A stretch of DNA of 64,000 nucleotides from Flavobacterium ovatum (GTDB lineage: Bacteria > Bacteroidota > Bacteroidia > Flavobacteriales > Flavobacteriaceae), in assembly GCF_040703125.1 (NCBI RefSeq), contig NZ_CP160035.1:2046001-2110000 (forward strand), read 5' to 3'. Of the stretch, positions 25,381 through 34,599 are shown in pieces (positions within the stretch are counted from its first letter, which is position 1; each line of letters starts with the position of its first letter). The position numbers and the translations under genes are program-made. Under the pieces are notes generated by a model that was not told where the DNA came from, did no database searches, and saw only the letters and a program-made list of their open reading frames with translations.

Positions 25381-25611
25381 AATCTTTTATGATTACTATT
25401 ACAATACCTACTTTTAGTGATATTTATATTTTAAAGTGGGTTTTATTATATTTAATTTATAGCTGTTTAAATGTGGATATTTAATTTATCGAATCATTTA
25501 GTGCCAGAGTCTTTATTTTATGTTTAATTTTTTTGTTTCAAATCCAAATTGTAAAAATAATTTTTATATTTACCAAGACCTCATTATTTTAAACAAAAGG
25601 AGTAAAACAAG

Positions 25612-26280
25612 ATGATAGCCAAAAAAGCATTTATATTCGATTTAGACGGAGTTATTGTAGATACAGCCAAATACCATTATCTGGCGTGGAAAAAAATAGC
25701 CGATCATTTACAGATAGATTTTACTCATGAACATAATGAATTATTAAAAGGGGTTAGTAGAGTGCGTTCTTTGGATATTATCCTTGAATTAGGCAATGTA
25801 CAGGCTTCTCAGGAAGATAAAGACAAATGGCTGATTCAAAAAAACGAGGAATATTTAACCTATTTGGTTGACATGGATGAAAGCGAAATTCTACCAGGCG
25901 TTTTTCCCGTTTTGAAATATTTAAAAGAGAAACAACAACCCATCGCTTTAGGTTCTGCCAGCAAAAATGCAAGACCCATCCTAGAGAAAACAGGCATTAT
26001 GTCCTATTTTGATGCTATTGTAGACGGAAACGATGTGAGCAATGCGAAACCTGATCCTGAAGTTTTCTTGATTGCATCTCAAAAATTGGGATGTACACCA
26101 GAACAATCTATTGTGTTTGAAGACTCCATTGCTGGAGTTCAAGCAGCCAATATTGCGAAAATGTTGAGTATTGGTATTGGAGACGAAACTACTTTGCATG
26201 AAGCGAAGTACGTTTTTCAAGATTTTACACATATCGACACTCATTTTATTGATACGATTATAAACAAACGAATTAATTAG
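25612..26280 (+). CDS. pgmB: Beta-phosphoglucomutase
   Basis: Protein of 222 residues of the HAD superfamily. The nucleophile motif FDLDGVIVDTAKYH, the substrate-binding segment GVSRVRSL, the LGSASKN motif and VFEDSIAGVQAA are those of beta-phosphoglucomutase, which converts beta-glucose 1-phosphate to glucose 6-phosphate. The next gene, 45 bases downstream, is a GH65 phosphorylase that releases beta-glucose 1-phosphate, so the pair forms one pathway. Confidence 0.93.
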   Translation: MIAKKAFIFDLDGVIVDTAKYHYLAWKKIADHLQIDFTHEHNELLKGVSRVRSLDIILELGNVQASQEDKDKWLIQKNEEYLTYLVDMDESEILPGVFPVLKYLKEKQQPIALGSASKNARPILEKTGIMSYFDAIVDGNDVSNAKPDPEVFLIASQKLGCTPEQSIVFEDSIAGVQAANIAKMLSIGIGDETTLHEAKYVFQDFTHIDTHFIDTIINKRIN

Positions 26281-26325
26281 ATTGAACCTTAGCTAAAATT
26301 TTAAACTAATAAAAAGCATAACAGA

Positions 26326-28635
26326 ATGAACCAAGATTATATAAAACCAGACAATTGGTCAATCATAGAAGAAGGATTTGATGTAGAAAGAGTGAAATCA
26401 TCTGAAAGTCTTTTTAGTATAGGAAACGGGGCAATGGGCCAACGTGCCAATTTTGAAGAATATTATTCAGGGGAGACTTTTCAAGGGAGTTATATAGCTG
26501 GAATTTATTATCCAGATAAAACCAAAGTGGGTTGGTGGAAAAATGGATACCCAGAATATTTTGCAAAAGTATTAAATGCTCCGAACTGGATTGGAATTGA
26601 CATCGAAATCGATGGTGAAGTTCTGGATTTGCACGCTTGTAAATCGGTGACTAATTTCCGCAGAGAGTTAAACATGAAAGAAGGTTGGTACTTGCGAACA
26701 TTTTTGGCGCAATTGCAAAATGGAGTAGAAGTATCGGTTGCTATTCGTCGTTTTTTATCGTTGAATTTAGATGAAGTAGGAGTTATTAATTATGAAATTA
26801 CGCCACTTAATAAAGATGTAGCCATTATATACAAACCGTATGTTGATGCTGGAGTAACGAATGAAGATGCTAACTGGGACGAAAAATTCTGGGAACCTCA
26901 GGAAGTGAAATACGAAGGAAACGAAGGCTTTGTTACTGCTCAAACTTTCAAAACACATTTTAAGGCAACCACTTTCATGCACAACAGCCTATTAGAAGAT
27001 GGAAAACCTTTGGATATTGAAGCTTCTCTTTGGGACGCTACAACAGATAAAGTACAAAGTACTTATTTGGTCAACGTAGCGCAAGGCAAAAAATCATCTA
27101 TTCAAAAAATTGGTGGTTATACCGTTTCTCTAAATCATACAGATACGCTCGCAGCAGCAGCCAATGCTATTCAAAAAGCAGTAGCAATTGGATACGACCA
27201 ATTATTGGCAGACCAAATAGAAGCTTGGGCTAAAATTTGGGAAATGTCAGATATTACTATTGACGGTGATGTGAAAGCACAACAAGGGATTCGTTTCAAT
27301 ATTTTTCAATTGAATCAAACCTATTTAGGTAAAGACAGCCGACTGAATATTGGACCAAAAGGATTTACAGGTGAAAAATACGGTGGTTCTACTTATTGGG
27401 ATACCGAAGCCTATTGTATTCCGTTTTACATGGCGACCAAGGACCAACAAGTGGCTCGTAATTTATTGACCTACCGCTACAATCAACTGGATAAAGCGAT
27501 TGAAAACGCTACCAATAATTTAGGTTTCAAAGCTGGCGGTGGAGCAGCGTTGTACCCAATGGTAACCATGAACGGAGAGGAATGTCATAACGAATGGGAA
27601 ATCACTCATGAGGAAATTCACCGTAATGGAGCGATTGCTTTTGCAATTTACAACTATTACCGTTTCACAGGTGATTACTCGTATATTCCCGAAAAAGGAC
27701 TAGAAGTTTTAATCGCTATTGCTCGTTACTGGCACCAAAGAGCATCGTTTTCTACCAACAAAAATCAGTACATGATTCTTGGGGTAACGGGGCCAAATGA
27801 ATATGAAAACAACGTAAATAATAATTTCTATACTAATTATATCGCTAGATGGTGTATTGATTATGCTCATGAACAAATTCAGAAAGTTTCGCTTGAATAT
27901 CCTTTAGATCATAAACGCATCATCGAAAAAGTGAAATTAGGTGAAGCTGAACTAAAAGATTGGAAGAAAGTATCCGGCAATATGTATTTTCCAAAATCGG
28001 AAGAATTGGGAATCTATTTACAACAAGACGGATTTTTGGATAAAGATTTAGTTCCAGTAAAAGATTTAGATAAATCACAACGACCTATAAACCAAAAATG
28101 GTCTTGGGATCGTGTATTGCGTTCGCCATACATCAAACAAGCCGATGTTTTACAAGGATTTTATTTCTTCGAAGAGCATTTTACCAAAGAGGAATTGAAA
28201 CGCAATTTTGAGTTTTATGAGTCTTTTACCGTTCATGAAAGTTCGCTTTCGCCGTGTGTACACTCTATTCAGGCAGCAGCTTTGGACAAAATGGATATGG
28301 CGTATGAATTTTACCTTCGTACCTCTCGATTGGATTTAGACGATTATAATAAGGAAGTAGAGGAAGGTTGTCATATCACTTCGATGGCCGGAACCTGGAT
28401 GAGTATTGTAGAAGGTTTTGGCGGAATGAGAGTAAGAGACAATCAGTTGCATTTTACGCCAAAAATTCCAAAAGAATGGGAAGCTTATTCGTTTAAAATC
28501 AATTTCCGCAACCAAATTTTGCAGGTAAAATGCAATCACCAAGGAGCTACATTTGAAGTTGATGGTGATAAGGATTTGGAAATAGTTGTAAATGGTCAAA
28601 AATTAATGGCTGCAAAAAAGCTAGTTTTAGGCTAA
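26326..28635 (+). CDS. GH65 glycoside phosphorylase (maltose phosphorylase type)
   Basis: Protein of 769 residues of glycoside hydrolase family 65: N-terminal beta-sandwich, (alpha/alpha)6 barrel, C-terminal beta domain. Signatures include SIGNGAMGQRANFEEYYSG, YGGSTYWDTEAYCIPFY and VTGPNEYENNVNNNFYTNY, the last with the glutamate expected as general acid. Family members phosphorolyse alpha-disaccharides to beta-glucose 1-phosphate. With pgmB upstream, maltose is the likeliest substrate (trehalose or kojibiose possible). No signal peptide, hence cytoplasmic. No sugar transporter or LacI regulator lies in this window. Confidence 0.92.
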   Translation: MNQDYIKPDNWSIIEEGFDVERVKSSESLFSIGNGAMGQRANFEEYYSGETFQGSYIAGIYYPDKTKVGWWKNGYPEYFAKVLNAPNWIGIDIEIDGEVLDLHACKSVTNFRRELNMKEGWYLRTFLAQLQNGVEVSVAIRRFLSLNLDEVGVINYEITPLNKDVAIIYKPYVDAGVTNEDANWDEKFWEPQEVKYEGNEGFVTAQTFKTHFKATTFMHNSLLEDGKPLDIEASLWDATTDKVQSTYLVNVAQGKKSSIQKIGGYTVSLNHTDTLAAAANAIQKAVAIGYDQLLADQIEAWAKIWEMSDITIDGDVKAQQGIRFNIFQLNQTYLGKDSRLNIGPKGFTGEKYGGSTYWDTEAYCIPFYMATKDQQVARNLLTYRYNQLDKAIENATNNLGFKAGGGAALYPMVTMNGEECHNEWEITHEEIHRNGAIAFAIYNYYRFTGDYSYIPEKGLEVLIAIARYWHQRASFSTNKNQYMILGVTGPNEYENNVNNNFYTNYIARWCIDYAHEQIQKVSLEYPLDHKRIIEKVKLGEAELKDWKKVSGNMYFPKSEELGIYLQQDGFLDKDLVPVKDLDKSQRPINQKWSWDRVLRSPYIKQADVLQGFYFFEEHFTKEELKRNFEFYESFTVHESSLSPCVHSIQAAALDKMDMAYEFYLRTSRLDLDDYNKEVEEGCHITSMAGTWMSIVEGFGGMRVRDNQLHFTPKIPKEWEAYSFKINFRNQILQVKCNHQGATFEVDGDKDLEIVVNGQKLMAAKKLVLG

Positions 28636-28664
28636 GATATTTTAAGCTTTTTGTCAAGTATACC

Positions 28665-28712
28665 AATGGTTTCCGTTAAGAATTAATACTCTTAATGGAA
28701 ACCATTTTTTTT
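28665..28712 (+). terminator. Terminator of the pgmB-GH65 operon
   Basis: AATGGTTTCC (28665-28674) / GGAAACCATT (28697-28706) with inner TTAAGA/TCTTAA pairing and a T-run. Confidence 0.85.
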
Positions 28713-28736
28713 GTATTTGGCACTAAAAATAGAAGG

Positions 28737-28780
28737 ATGACATTTATCATATTTTGAAAAGCTGTTTTAATCGAACTTTG
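28737..28780 (+). promoter_or_regulatory. Fnr-type box and -7 element of the 601-aa protein gene
   Basis: ATGACATTTATCAT (28737-28750) is the exact reverse complement of the box in front of ccoS. The -7 element GAACTTTG (28773-28780) lies with its final G 36.5 bases from the box centre, as at ccoI, ccoS and hemN. There is no TTTG at the -33 position, as expected of an activator-dependent promoter. Confidence 0.75.
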
Positions 28781-28810
28781 TACTGTTTAGAACAATTAAA
28801 AATAGAACGA

Positions 28811-30616
28811 ATGATAAAAACTAATTCTCCTCACAGCTTTCATATCCCAGTAATGGGATTGGGTTATACAATTGATAGCCCTATTCGAGTGGCGCATTAT
28901 GGAATTTCATCGGTAGTATCGATAGTAGATGATGATCTAATCGAAAAGATGAACAAATATTACAGCAAAAAATTCAACTTCAAATATCAAGAAATTACTC
29001 AAAAAATGCACGATTACCGTGCCGAAAGAGTGACCGCTTATTTGAATTTGATGGATACTGTTGTAAAACAAAAATTTAGCGATTTCAAAAAGGAATTGGC
29101 AGAAAGCAAAGAAGTTTTAGCAAGCTATTTGGCCATGTTACCGCAAACTTCCGACCTAAAAGAAGGTTTACAAAACCTGATGGAAGAAGGGAAAGAAGCT
29201 ATCTTAAATTATCTTGAAAATCATTTATCTCCAGGAGCGATTGATGTAAACATCATGACCAAAGTAGACAAAGATAATTTTGATAAAGACGTACAATTAC
29301 CTGTTGAATTCAATGACGCACATGCTTCACTTCGTGGATTTGCAAATAGTACTTTGACTTCTTCTGTAGTGTTATCAGCGGGAATGAACCCTAGATTGTA
29401 TAGTTATTTCGAAAATTTCGAATGCTTTTTTCCGAACGAAAAAGACCAGTTAGAAAAGAAAATTATCCTTAAAGTAAGTGATTTTAGATCGGCGATGATT
29501 CAAGGGAATTTTTTGGCCAAAAAAGGGCTATGGGTATCAGAATACCGAATAGAATCGGGATTGAACTGTGGTGGACATGCTTTTGCTACAGAAGGTTTGT
29601 TACTAGGGCCAATCTTGGAAGAATTCAAAGAAAAGAAAGCGCAATTGATTCAGTCAGCTCATGATTTGATGGTAAAGGCATTGACAATTAAAGGGAAACA
29701 TATTCCAGAGCAACCTTTGGAGCTTATTATTACTGCTCAAGGTGGTGTAGGAACTTCTCAAGAGCATGACTTTTTATTAGAGCAATACCAATTGGATTCG
29801 ATTGGTTGGGGATCTCCCTTTTTATTGGTTCCAGAAGCGACTTCGGTAGATCCAGAAACGCGTAAATTATTAGCGAAAGCGAAAGAAGACGATTTTTATT
29901 TAAGTAATATTTCGCCTTTAGGAATTCCGTTTAATGCTATTAAAGGGACAACTAATGAGTTTTTTAAGCAAAAACGTATTGATGACGATGTACCAGGTAG
30001 TTCATGTCCAAAGAAATTTTTGGCTTTGAGTAAAGAATATGGTCCAAAAGGTATGTGTTCGGCTTCAAAAAAATACCAAGATTTAAAATTAGAGGAATTG
30101 GAAACTCAAAAAGAAGCGTTGTCTCCAGAAGCTTTTGATAAACGAAAAAATGTAATTACAGATAAATCTTGCTTGTGTGTAGGACTTGCCAACGCCTCAT
30201 ATCTAGAAAATGATATTAAGATCAAAGGTCAGGAGCAAGGGGTTATAATTTGTCCTGGACCCAATTTGGCATACTTTGACCATGAAGTTTCTTTGTCGGA
30301 TATGGTACAACATATTTACGGAAATACGTCTGTTTTGAATGTGCCTAATCGTCCCAATTTATTTGTGAACGAATTGAAAATGTACGTGGATTATTTGAGA
30401 AATGAAATCTCAGATTTTACTGAAACACTTTCTGCGGGACAAGTGAAAAAATGGAAAGCTTTTAAAGAAAACATGCTAAACGGAATTCAGTATTACCAAG
30501 GTTTGCTGACTAATGCAACTGTTTTATCTGAAAGTAATTCAAAAGCGAAAGAACAATTTTCGTTTTATACGGCTGAGGTGGAAGCGATTGTGATTCCAGA
30601 ATTGGCGGTGGCTTAG
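28811..30616 (+). CDS. Uncharacterised 601-aa protein, probably FMN/Fe-S type
   Basis: Protein of 601 residues, soluble. The start HSFHIPVMGLGYTIDSPIRV with VAHYGISSVVSIVDDDLI resembles the opening of FMN-binding TIM-barrel enzymes (nitronate monooxygenase, glutamate synthase type). ESGLNCGGHAFATEGLLLGP (Cys about 253) and ITAQGGVGTSQEHDFLL (Gly motif about 310-313) look like flavin-phosphate loops. The second half has several cysteines (SSCPKK 399, GMCSAS 416, SCLCVG 454 and 456, IICPGP 481) that could hold a cluster. I know of similar unnamed proteins in anaerobic and facultative bacteria but no function. The ATG at 28811 fits the promoter; upstream in-frame codons do not. An Fnr-type box puts it with the cbb3 genes. 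Confidence 0.75.
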   Translation: MIKTNSPHSFHIPVMGLGYTIDSPIRVAHYGISSVVSIVDDDLIEKMNKYYSKKFNFKYQEITQKMHDYRAERVTAYLNLMDTVVKQKFSDFKKELAESKEVLASYLAMLPQTSDLKEGLQNLMEEGKEAILNYLENHLSPGAIDVNIMTKVDKDNFDKDVQLPVEFNDAHASLRGFANSTLTSSVVLSAGMNPRLYSYFENFECFFPNEKDQLEKKIILKVSDFRSAMIQGNFLAKKGLWVSEYRIESGLNCGGHAFATEGLLLGPILEEFKEKKAQLIQSAHDLMVKALTIKGKHIPEQPLELIITAQGGVGTSQEHDFLLEQYQLDSIGWGSPFLLVPEATSVDPETRKLLAKAKEDDFYLSNISPLGIPFNAIKGTTNEFFKQKRIDDDVPGSSCPKKFLALSKEYGPKGMCSASKKYQDLKLEELETQKEALSPEAFDKRKNVITDKSCLCVGLANASYLENDIKIKGQEQGVIICPGPNLAYFDHEVSLSDMVQHIYGNTSVLNVPNRPNLFVNELKMYVDYLRNEISDFTETLSAGQVKKWKAFKENMLNGIQYYQGLLTNATVLSESNSKAKEQFSFYTAEVEAIVIPELAVA

Positions 30617-31108
30617 TTGGCGGTTTATTTTTTTGAACCATATAAGAAATAGAAGAACATTTAAGTTCTGGAAATCATAATAAACAGACAAAGTTTGTCA
30701 TTCCGAAGGAATCTCACGGTCCGAAAGTGAAATGTACTTTAAACCATATAAGTCATTTAAGTTTTTGTACTTGTTTGACTAATTTCAGTTTAAAACATCT
30801 AAAGATGTAAGTTCATATAAGATAGGAGGATGTAGCTAGTTTAAAGAAATGATTATTGTTGTAAGGTTATAAAGTGATAAATATCGCCAAAATATACTTC
30901 CGTCACTTCGAGTGTTTTTTGCGAAACGGAGTGGAGAAAAAAATGTATCGAGAAGTCGTTAAGCTTTTCCAAAAGTTCTCGATACACTTCTATTTCCAAA
31001 AGCTAACGCATTTGTAAACAAAAGCACTCGAACTGACGTTTAGGGTAATTTTGATAAGTAATCAAAAAAACAGTAATAATAGTAAATGGTTGAATGATCT
31101 AAATTAGA
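30617..31108. other. Intergenic region full of repeats
   Basis: Contains two short CATATAAG repeats (30636-30670, 30737-30760), the GTCATTCCGAAGGAATCTC repeat (about 30695) and palindromic element B (30901-31038). No open frame is credible. Confidence 0.55.
30901..31038. repeat. Palindromic 'CGTCANTTCGARTG' element, copy B
   Basis: Outer arms CGTCACTTCGAGTG (30901-30914) and CACTCGAACTGACG (31025-31038) match at 13 of 14; inner arms TGTATCGAGAA (30944-30954) and TTCTCGATACA (30976-30986) are perfect. Its length, 138 bp, is close to copy A's 140 bp although the middle sequence differs. Confidence 0.75.
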
Positions 31109-31789
31109 TTATTCAGCCATTTTTTTTAGGTTAGCGTGGTCTTTTATTATGATTCTTTTACCGTCTAGTTCAATGTAGCCTAGTTTTTTAAACTCAGATA
31201 ATAAGCGAATGCAACTCTCTGTAGCCGTTCCTATCATACCCGAAAGTTCTTCTCTAGTCAATTGAATATGCAAAGAACTGTCTGGATTTTTACCAAAATT
31301 TGTTTCTAGGTTTAATAGTGTTTCAGCTAATCTGGATTTTACATTTTTCTGCGCCATTGAAATCATTTGGTCATCGGCTCCTTTCAAATCGCCACAAATG
31401 GATTTCATCACATTCATAGAGAATTGATTGTTTTTATCAAATAGTCCTAGTATTTCGGTTTTAGGAATAAAGCAAACTTGCATGTCTTCTAGCGCTATAG
31501 CGCTCAAGTTTGCAGGTTCATCGCTTATCATAGATCGTTGTCCTAATAGCTCTCCTGGTTTTACTAGTTTTACAATTTGATCTTTACCGTTTGCACTCAA
31601 TTTGGATAATTTACAAACCCCTTCTTTAATGCAGTAAATTCCATTCACAGCTTCGCCTTCCGCAAAAATGGGATCTCCTTTTTTGATAGTGAAGGACGTT
31701 TTGCAGTCAGCTATTTGAAGCAATTCGTTTTTATTTAAAGCTTTTAGCGAACTAAATTCTCTAACGATACACTGTTCACATTTGCCCAT
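31109..31789 (-). CDS. Crp/Fnr-family transcriptional regulator (Fnr-like)
   Basis: Protein of 226 residues: cyclic-nucleotide-type beta-roll (about 30-110), dimer helix, and winged HTH with TREELSGMIGTATESCIRLL as recognition region. An N-terminal CEQC pair (C4, C7) and C106 in QVCFIP (the place of C122 in E. coli Fnr) suggest an oxygen-labile Fe-S cluster; C29 could be a fourth ligand, though the spacing is not the standard one. The glutamate and arginine of the Fnr ExxSR recognition motif are kept. It is divergent from ccoI, with a palindromic box between them, and is the obvious candidate regulator of the microaerobic genes here. Confidence 0.88.
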   Translation of the reverse strand: MGKCEQCIVREFSSLKALNKNELLQIADCKTSFTIKKGDPIFAEGEAVNGIYCIKEGVCKLSKLSANGKDQIVKLVKPGELLGQRSMISDEPANLSAIALEDMQVCFIPKTEILGLFDKNNQFSMNVMKSICGDLKGADDQMISMAQKNVKSRLAETLLNLETNFGKNPDSSLHIQLTREELSGMIGTATESCIRLLSEFKKLGYIELDGKRIIIKDHANLKKMAE

Positions 31790-31814
31790 TTGAATTGTAA
31801 TTTGAATGATTTTC

Positions 31815-31822
31815 CAAATTTA
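31815..31822 (-). promoter_or_regulatory. Possible -7 element of the fnr-like gene
   Basis: On the minus strand TAAATTTG fits TAnnTTTG. The palindrome at 31830-31847 would then be centred about 23 bases upstream of this element's end, a position more suited to repression, so negative autoregulation is possible. Confidence 0.4.
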
Positions 31823-31829
31823 AGAATTT

Positions 31830-31875
31830 ATATGACAAATGTCATATTTTTTGTAATATTCATAACAGACCTTTG
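31830..31875 (+). promoter_or_regulatory. Fnr-type box and -7 element of ccoI
   Basis: Perfect palindrome ATATGACA-AA-TGTCATAT (31830-31847). The -7 element GACCTTTG (31868-31875) ends 36.5 bases from the box centre. Transcription would start near 31880, giving a leader of about 16 bases before the ATG at 31897. Confidence 0.8.
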
Positions 31876-31896
31876 CAGTAGGTAAATGAGTAAATT

Positions 31897-34284
31897 ATGG
31901 ATGCATTAAATTGTTTCCATTGTGGATTAGAGATTGTAAAAGCAGATGAAATTGTTTTTGACGAGAGAAATTTTTGTTGTAATGGTTGTAAAACCGTCTA
32001 CGAAATTTTTTCTGTTAATGATATGACATGCTATTATGATTTTGAAAATTCCCCTGGAGCAACCCCTTTAGATATTCAAGGCAAATATGACTTTTTGGAT
32101 AATGACCAAATTGTGTCCAAACTATTAGAATTTGAGGAAGAACAAACGGCTATTGTATCGTTGAGTATTCCGCATATTCATTGTAGTTCGTGTATTTGGA
32201 TTTTGGAAAACTTACAAAAATTAGAAAAAGGAATAAATAGCTCTCAAGTAAATTTCAATCAGAAAAAGGTTCGAATTGTCTATGATAAATCGGCTGTTGG
32301 TTTACAATCAATCGTGCTGTTATTGAGTAGAATTGGTTACGAGCCTTACATAAGTCTAGAGAATTATGAAACAGGAACAAAAAGCATTGACCGAAGTTTA
32401 ACCTATAAATTAGGAGTGGCGTTCTTTTGTTTTGGTAACATTATGTTGCTTTCATTTCCGGAGTATTTTGAAGTAGGCGAATTTTGGTTAGACACCTATA
32501 AACCTTTTTTCAGAGGACTGATTTTTGCCATGTCTTTGCCAGCGTTTCTTTATTCTGCGAGTGGCTATTATGTTTCTGCATACAAAAGTATCAAAGCAGG
32601 ACTGCTCAATATTGATGTGCCAATTGCATTAGGAATCATTGTCATGTTTGTTCGTAGTTTGTTCGATATTACTTTCGATTATGGTTCTGGTTTTTTTGAT
32701 AGTTTGACGGGACTTATCTTTTTTATGCTTTTGGGGAAATCTTTCCAATTGAAAACCTATAATTTTTTGAGTTTTGAACGTGATTTTAAATCCTATTTTC
32801 CAATTGCTATTACTCGAATAGGACAAGGGAATTCGGAAGAAAGTGTTCCTGTGTATGAAATTGAAAAAGGAGATAGGCTTTTAATTCGAAATCAAGAATT
32901 AATTCCAGTTGACGGAATTTTGATGAGTGAAAATGCATCCATAGATTATAGTTTTGTAACTGGCGAAGCGGTTCCTGTTACCAAAAAATCCGGTGATAAG
33001 ATTTTTGCTGGAGGAAAACAAATGGGAAAGGTGATCGAAATGCAGGTCTTGCATTCCGTTTCACAAAGTTATTTGACGCAATTGTGGAGTAACGATGTTT
33101 TTCAGAAAACGGTAGAGCAAAAACACAAAAGCATTACCGATACGATTAGCCGTTATTTCACTCCTATATTATTACTCATCGCTTTTGTGTCTTTTGGGTA
33201 TTGGATTTTTATTGATACCAAAACGGCTTTCAATGTTTTTACTGCGGTTTTGATTGTGGCTTGCCCTTGTGCATTGGCTTTGACTGCTCCGTTTACTTTG
33301 GGTAATGTGTTGCGAATTGTAGGGAAACAAAAAATGTATCTCAAAAATGCTTTAGTAATCGAACAATTAGCTGCTGTGGATTCAATAGTATTCGATAAAA
33401 CAGGAACAATTACAACCAATAAAAAAGCAGCCATTAGTTATAAAGGAAAAGAGTTGACAAGCGACCAATTGGTTTTAGTCAAAAACGGATTGCGTGCTTC
33501 CAATCATCCTTTAAGTCGAATGCTGTATGACTTTCTACCAGATACGGAAGCTATAAAAGTCGATGATTTTATCGAAATCACCGGAAAAGGAATTCAGGCA
33601 ACTATTAAGGGCATTCTTGTTGAAATGGGCTCGGCTGCGTTTTGTGGAGCAGAAAGTAATGAAGAAGCAGAACTAAAGAACACCTCTGTTCATATCAAAA
33701 TAAATGAAGTATATATTGGTGCATTCGAATTTAAAAATCAATATCGAGAAGGTTTAGAGCATTTGTTCGAAAATCTTAAAGGCAATTACCAATTAACAGT
33801 TTTATCTGGAGACAATGAAGGAGAAAGAGAAACTTTGGAACGAATTTTACCAGTTGGGACAGATTTGGTTTTTAACCAAAAACCGGATGAAAAACTAGAG
33901 TTTATCAAACGATTACAAGATTCTGGTAAAAATGTAATGATGGTAGGCGATGGGTTGAATGATGCGGGAGCATTAGCACAAAGCAATATTGGAATTTCAA
34001 TTTCTGAGAATGTAAATGTTTTTTCGCCCGCATGCGATGGAATTTTAGAAGCCAATGAATTTCAAAAACTGAATTACTTTTTACAATTGTCCAAGAAGTC
34101 GATGTTTGTGATTAAAATGAGTTTTGGACTATCATTATTGTACAATGTAGTGGGATTGTCATTTGCGGTTACAGGTAATTTATTGCCTTTGGTAGCTGCT
34201 ATTTTGATGCCATTGAGCACGGTCACGATTGTCAGTTTTGTTTCAATAATGAGTAATTATTATGCTAGTAAAATTAAAGGTTAG
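31897..34284 (+). CDS. ccoI: Copper P1B-type ATPase for cbb3 oxidase assembly
   Basis: Protein of 795 residues. The N-terminus has a cysteine-rich zinc-ribbon-like domain (CFHCGLEI, CCNGCKTVYEIF), then a heavy-metal-associated domain with CSSC (about 96). Eight membrane helices carry the ion-path motif ACPCALALTAP (about 453); the phosphorylation site is DKTGTIT (about 500) and the hinge is MVGDGLNDAGAL. This architecture is that of CcoI/FixI, which supplies copper to the cbb3 oxidase. It precedes ccoS and the oxidase genes and has an Fnr-type promoter. Confidence 0.95.
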   Translation: MDALNCFHCGLEIVKADEIVFDERNFCCNGCKTVYEIFSVNDMTCYYDFENSPGATPLDIQGKYDFLDNDQIVSKLLEFEEEQTAIVSLSIPHIHCSSCIWILENLQKLEKGINSSQVNFNQKKVRIVYDKSAVGLQSIVLLLSRIGYEPYISLENYETGTKSIDRSLTYKLGVAFFCFGNIMLLSFPEYFEVGEFWLDTYKPFFRGLIFAMSLPAFLYSASGYYVSAYKSIKAGLLNIDVPIALGIIVMFVRSLFDITFDYGSGFFDSLTGLIFFMLLGKSFQLKTYNFLSFERDFKSYFPIAITRIGQGNSEESVPVYEIEKGDRLLIRNQELIPVDGILMSENASIDYSFVTGEAVPVTKKSGDKIFAGGKQMGKVIEMQVLHSVSQSYLTQLWSNDVFQKTVEQKHKSITDTISRYFTPILLLIAFVSFGYWIFIDTKTAFNVFTAVLIVACPCALALTAPFTLGNVLRIVGKQKMYLKNALVIEQLAAVDSIVFDKTGTITTNKKAAISYKGKELTSDQLVLVKNGLRASNHPLSRMLYDFLPDTEAIKVDDFIEITGKGIQATIKGILVEMGSAAFCGAESNEEAELKNTSVHIKINEVYIGAFEFKNQYREGLEHLFENLKGNYQLTVLSGDNEGERETLERILPVGTDLVFNQKPDEKLEFIKRLQDSGKNVMMVGDGLNDAGALAQSNIGISISENVNVFSPACDGILEANEFQKLNYFLQLSKKSMFVIKMSFGLSLLYNVVGLSFAVTGNLLPLVAAILMPLSTVTIVSFVSIMSNYYASKIKG

Positions 34285-34304
34285 TTTTACGTTTTTTTTT
34301 AAAC

Positions 34305-34349
34305 CATGATAAATGTCATGTTTTTCACCAAGTGCAAAGTTTAATTTTG
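34305..34349 (+). promoter_or_regulatory. Fnr-type box and -7 element of ccoS-ccoNOQPGH
   Basis: ATGATAAATGTCAT (34306-34319, within CATG...CATG at 34305-34320) and TAATTTTG (34342-34349), again 36.5 bases from box centre to the final G. It gives the oxidase operon its own promoter besides any read-through from ccoI. Confidence 0.8.
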
Positions 34350-34368
34350 TGCACACAAAATTTAAGGT

Positions 34369-34587
34369 ATGAGTGTAATTTATCTATTAATCTCGATTAG
34401 TATAGTCGTTGCTATTGCTTTTTTTATCGCCTTTGTTGTGGCGGTCAAGACAGGGCAGTACGATGATGATTATACACCTTCAGTACGAATGCTTTTTGAT
34501 GACGAATTATTGAAAACAAAAAAAACGACTACTGATGATTCCATTATCAATAAAGAGACGAAAGTAAATAAGGATTTAAACAATTAA
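34369..34587 (+). CDS. ccoS: cbb3 oxidase assembly protein CcoS
   Basis: Protein of 72 residues: one membrane helix (MSVIYLLISISIVVAIAFFI) and a short cytoplasmic tail starting KTGQYDDDYTPSVRMLFDDE, the CcoS signature. CcoS is needed to insert haem and copper cofactors into CcoN. It ends 12 bases before ccoNO, so the two are co-transcribed. Confidence 0.93.
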   Translation: MSVIYLLISISIVVAIAFFIAFVVAVKTGQYDDDYTPSVRMLFDDELLKTKKTTTDDSIINKETKVNKDLNN

Positions 34588-34599
34588 ACAAATTAATTT

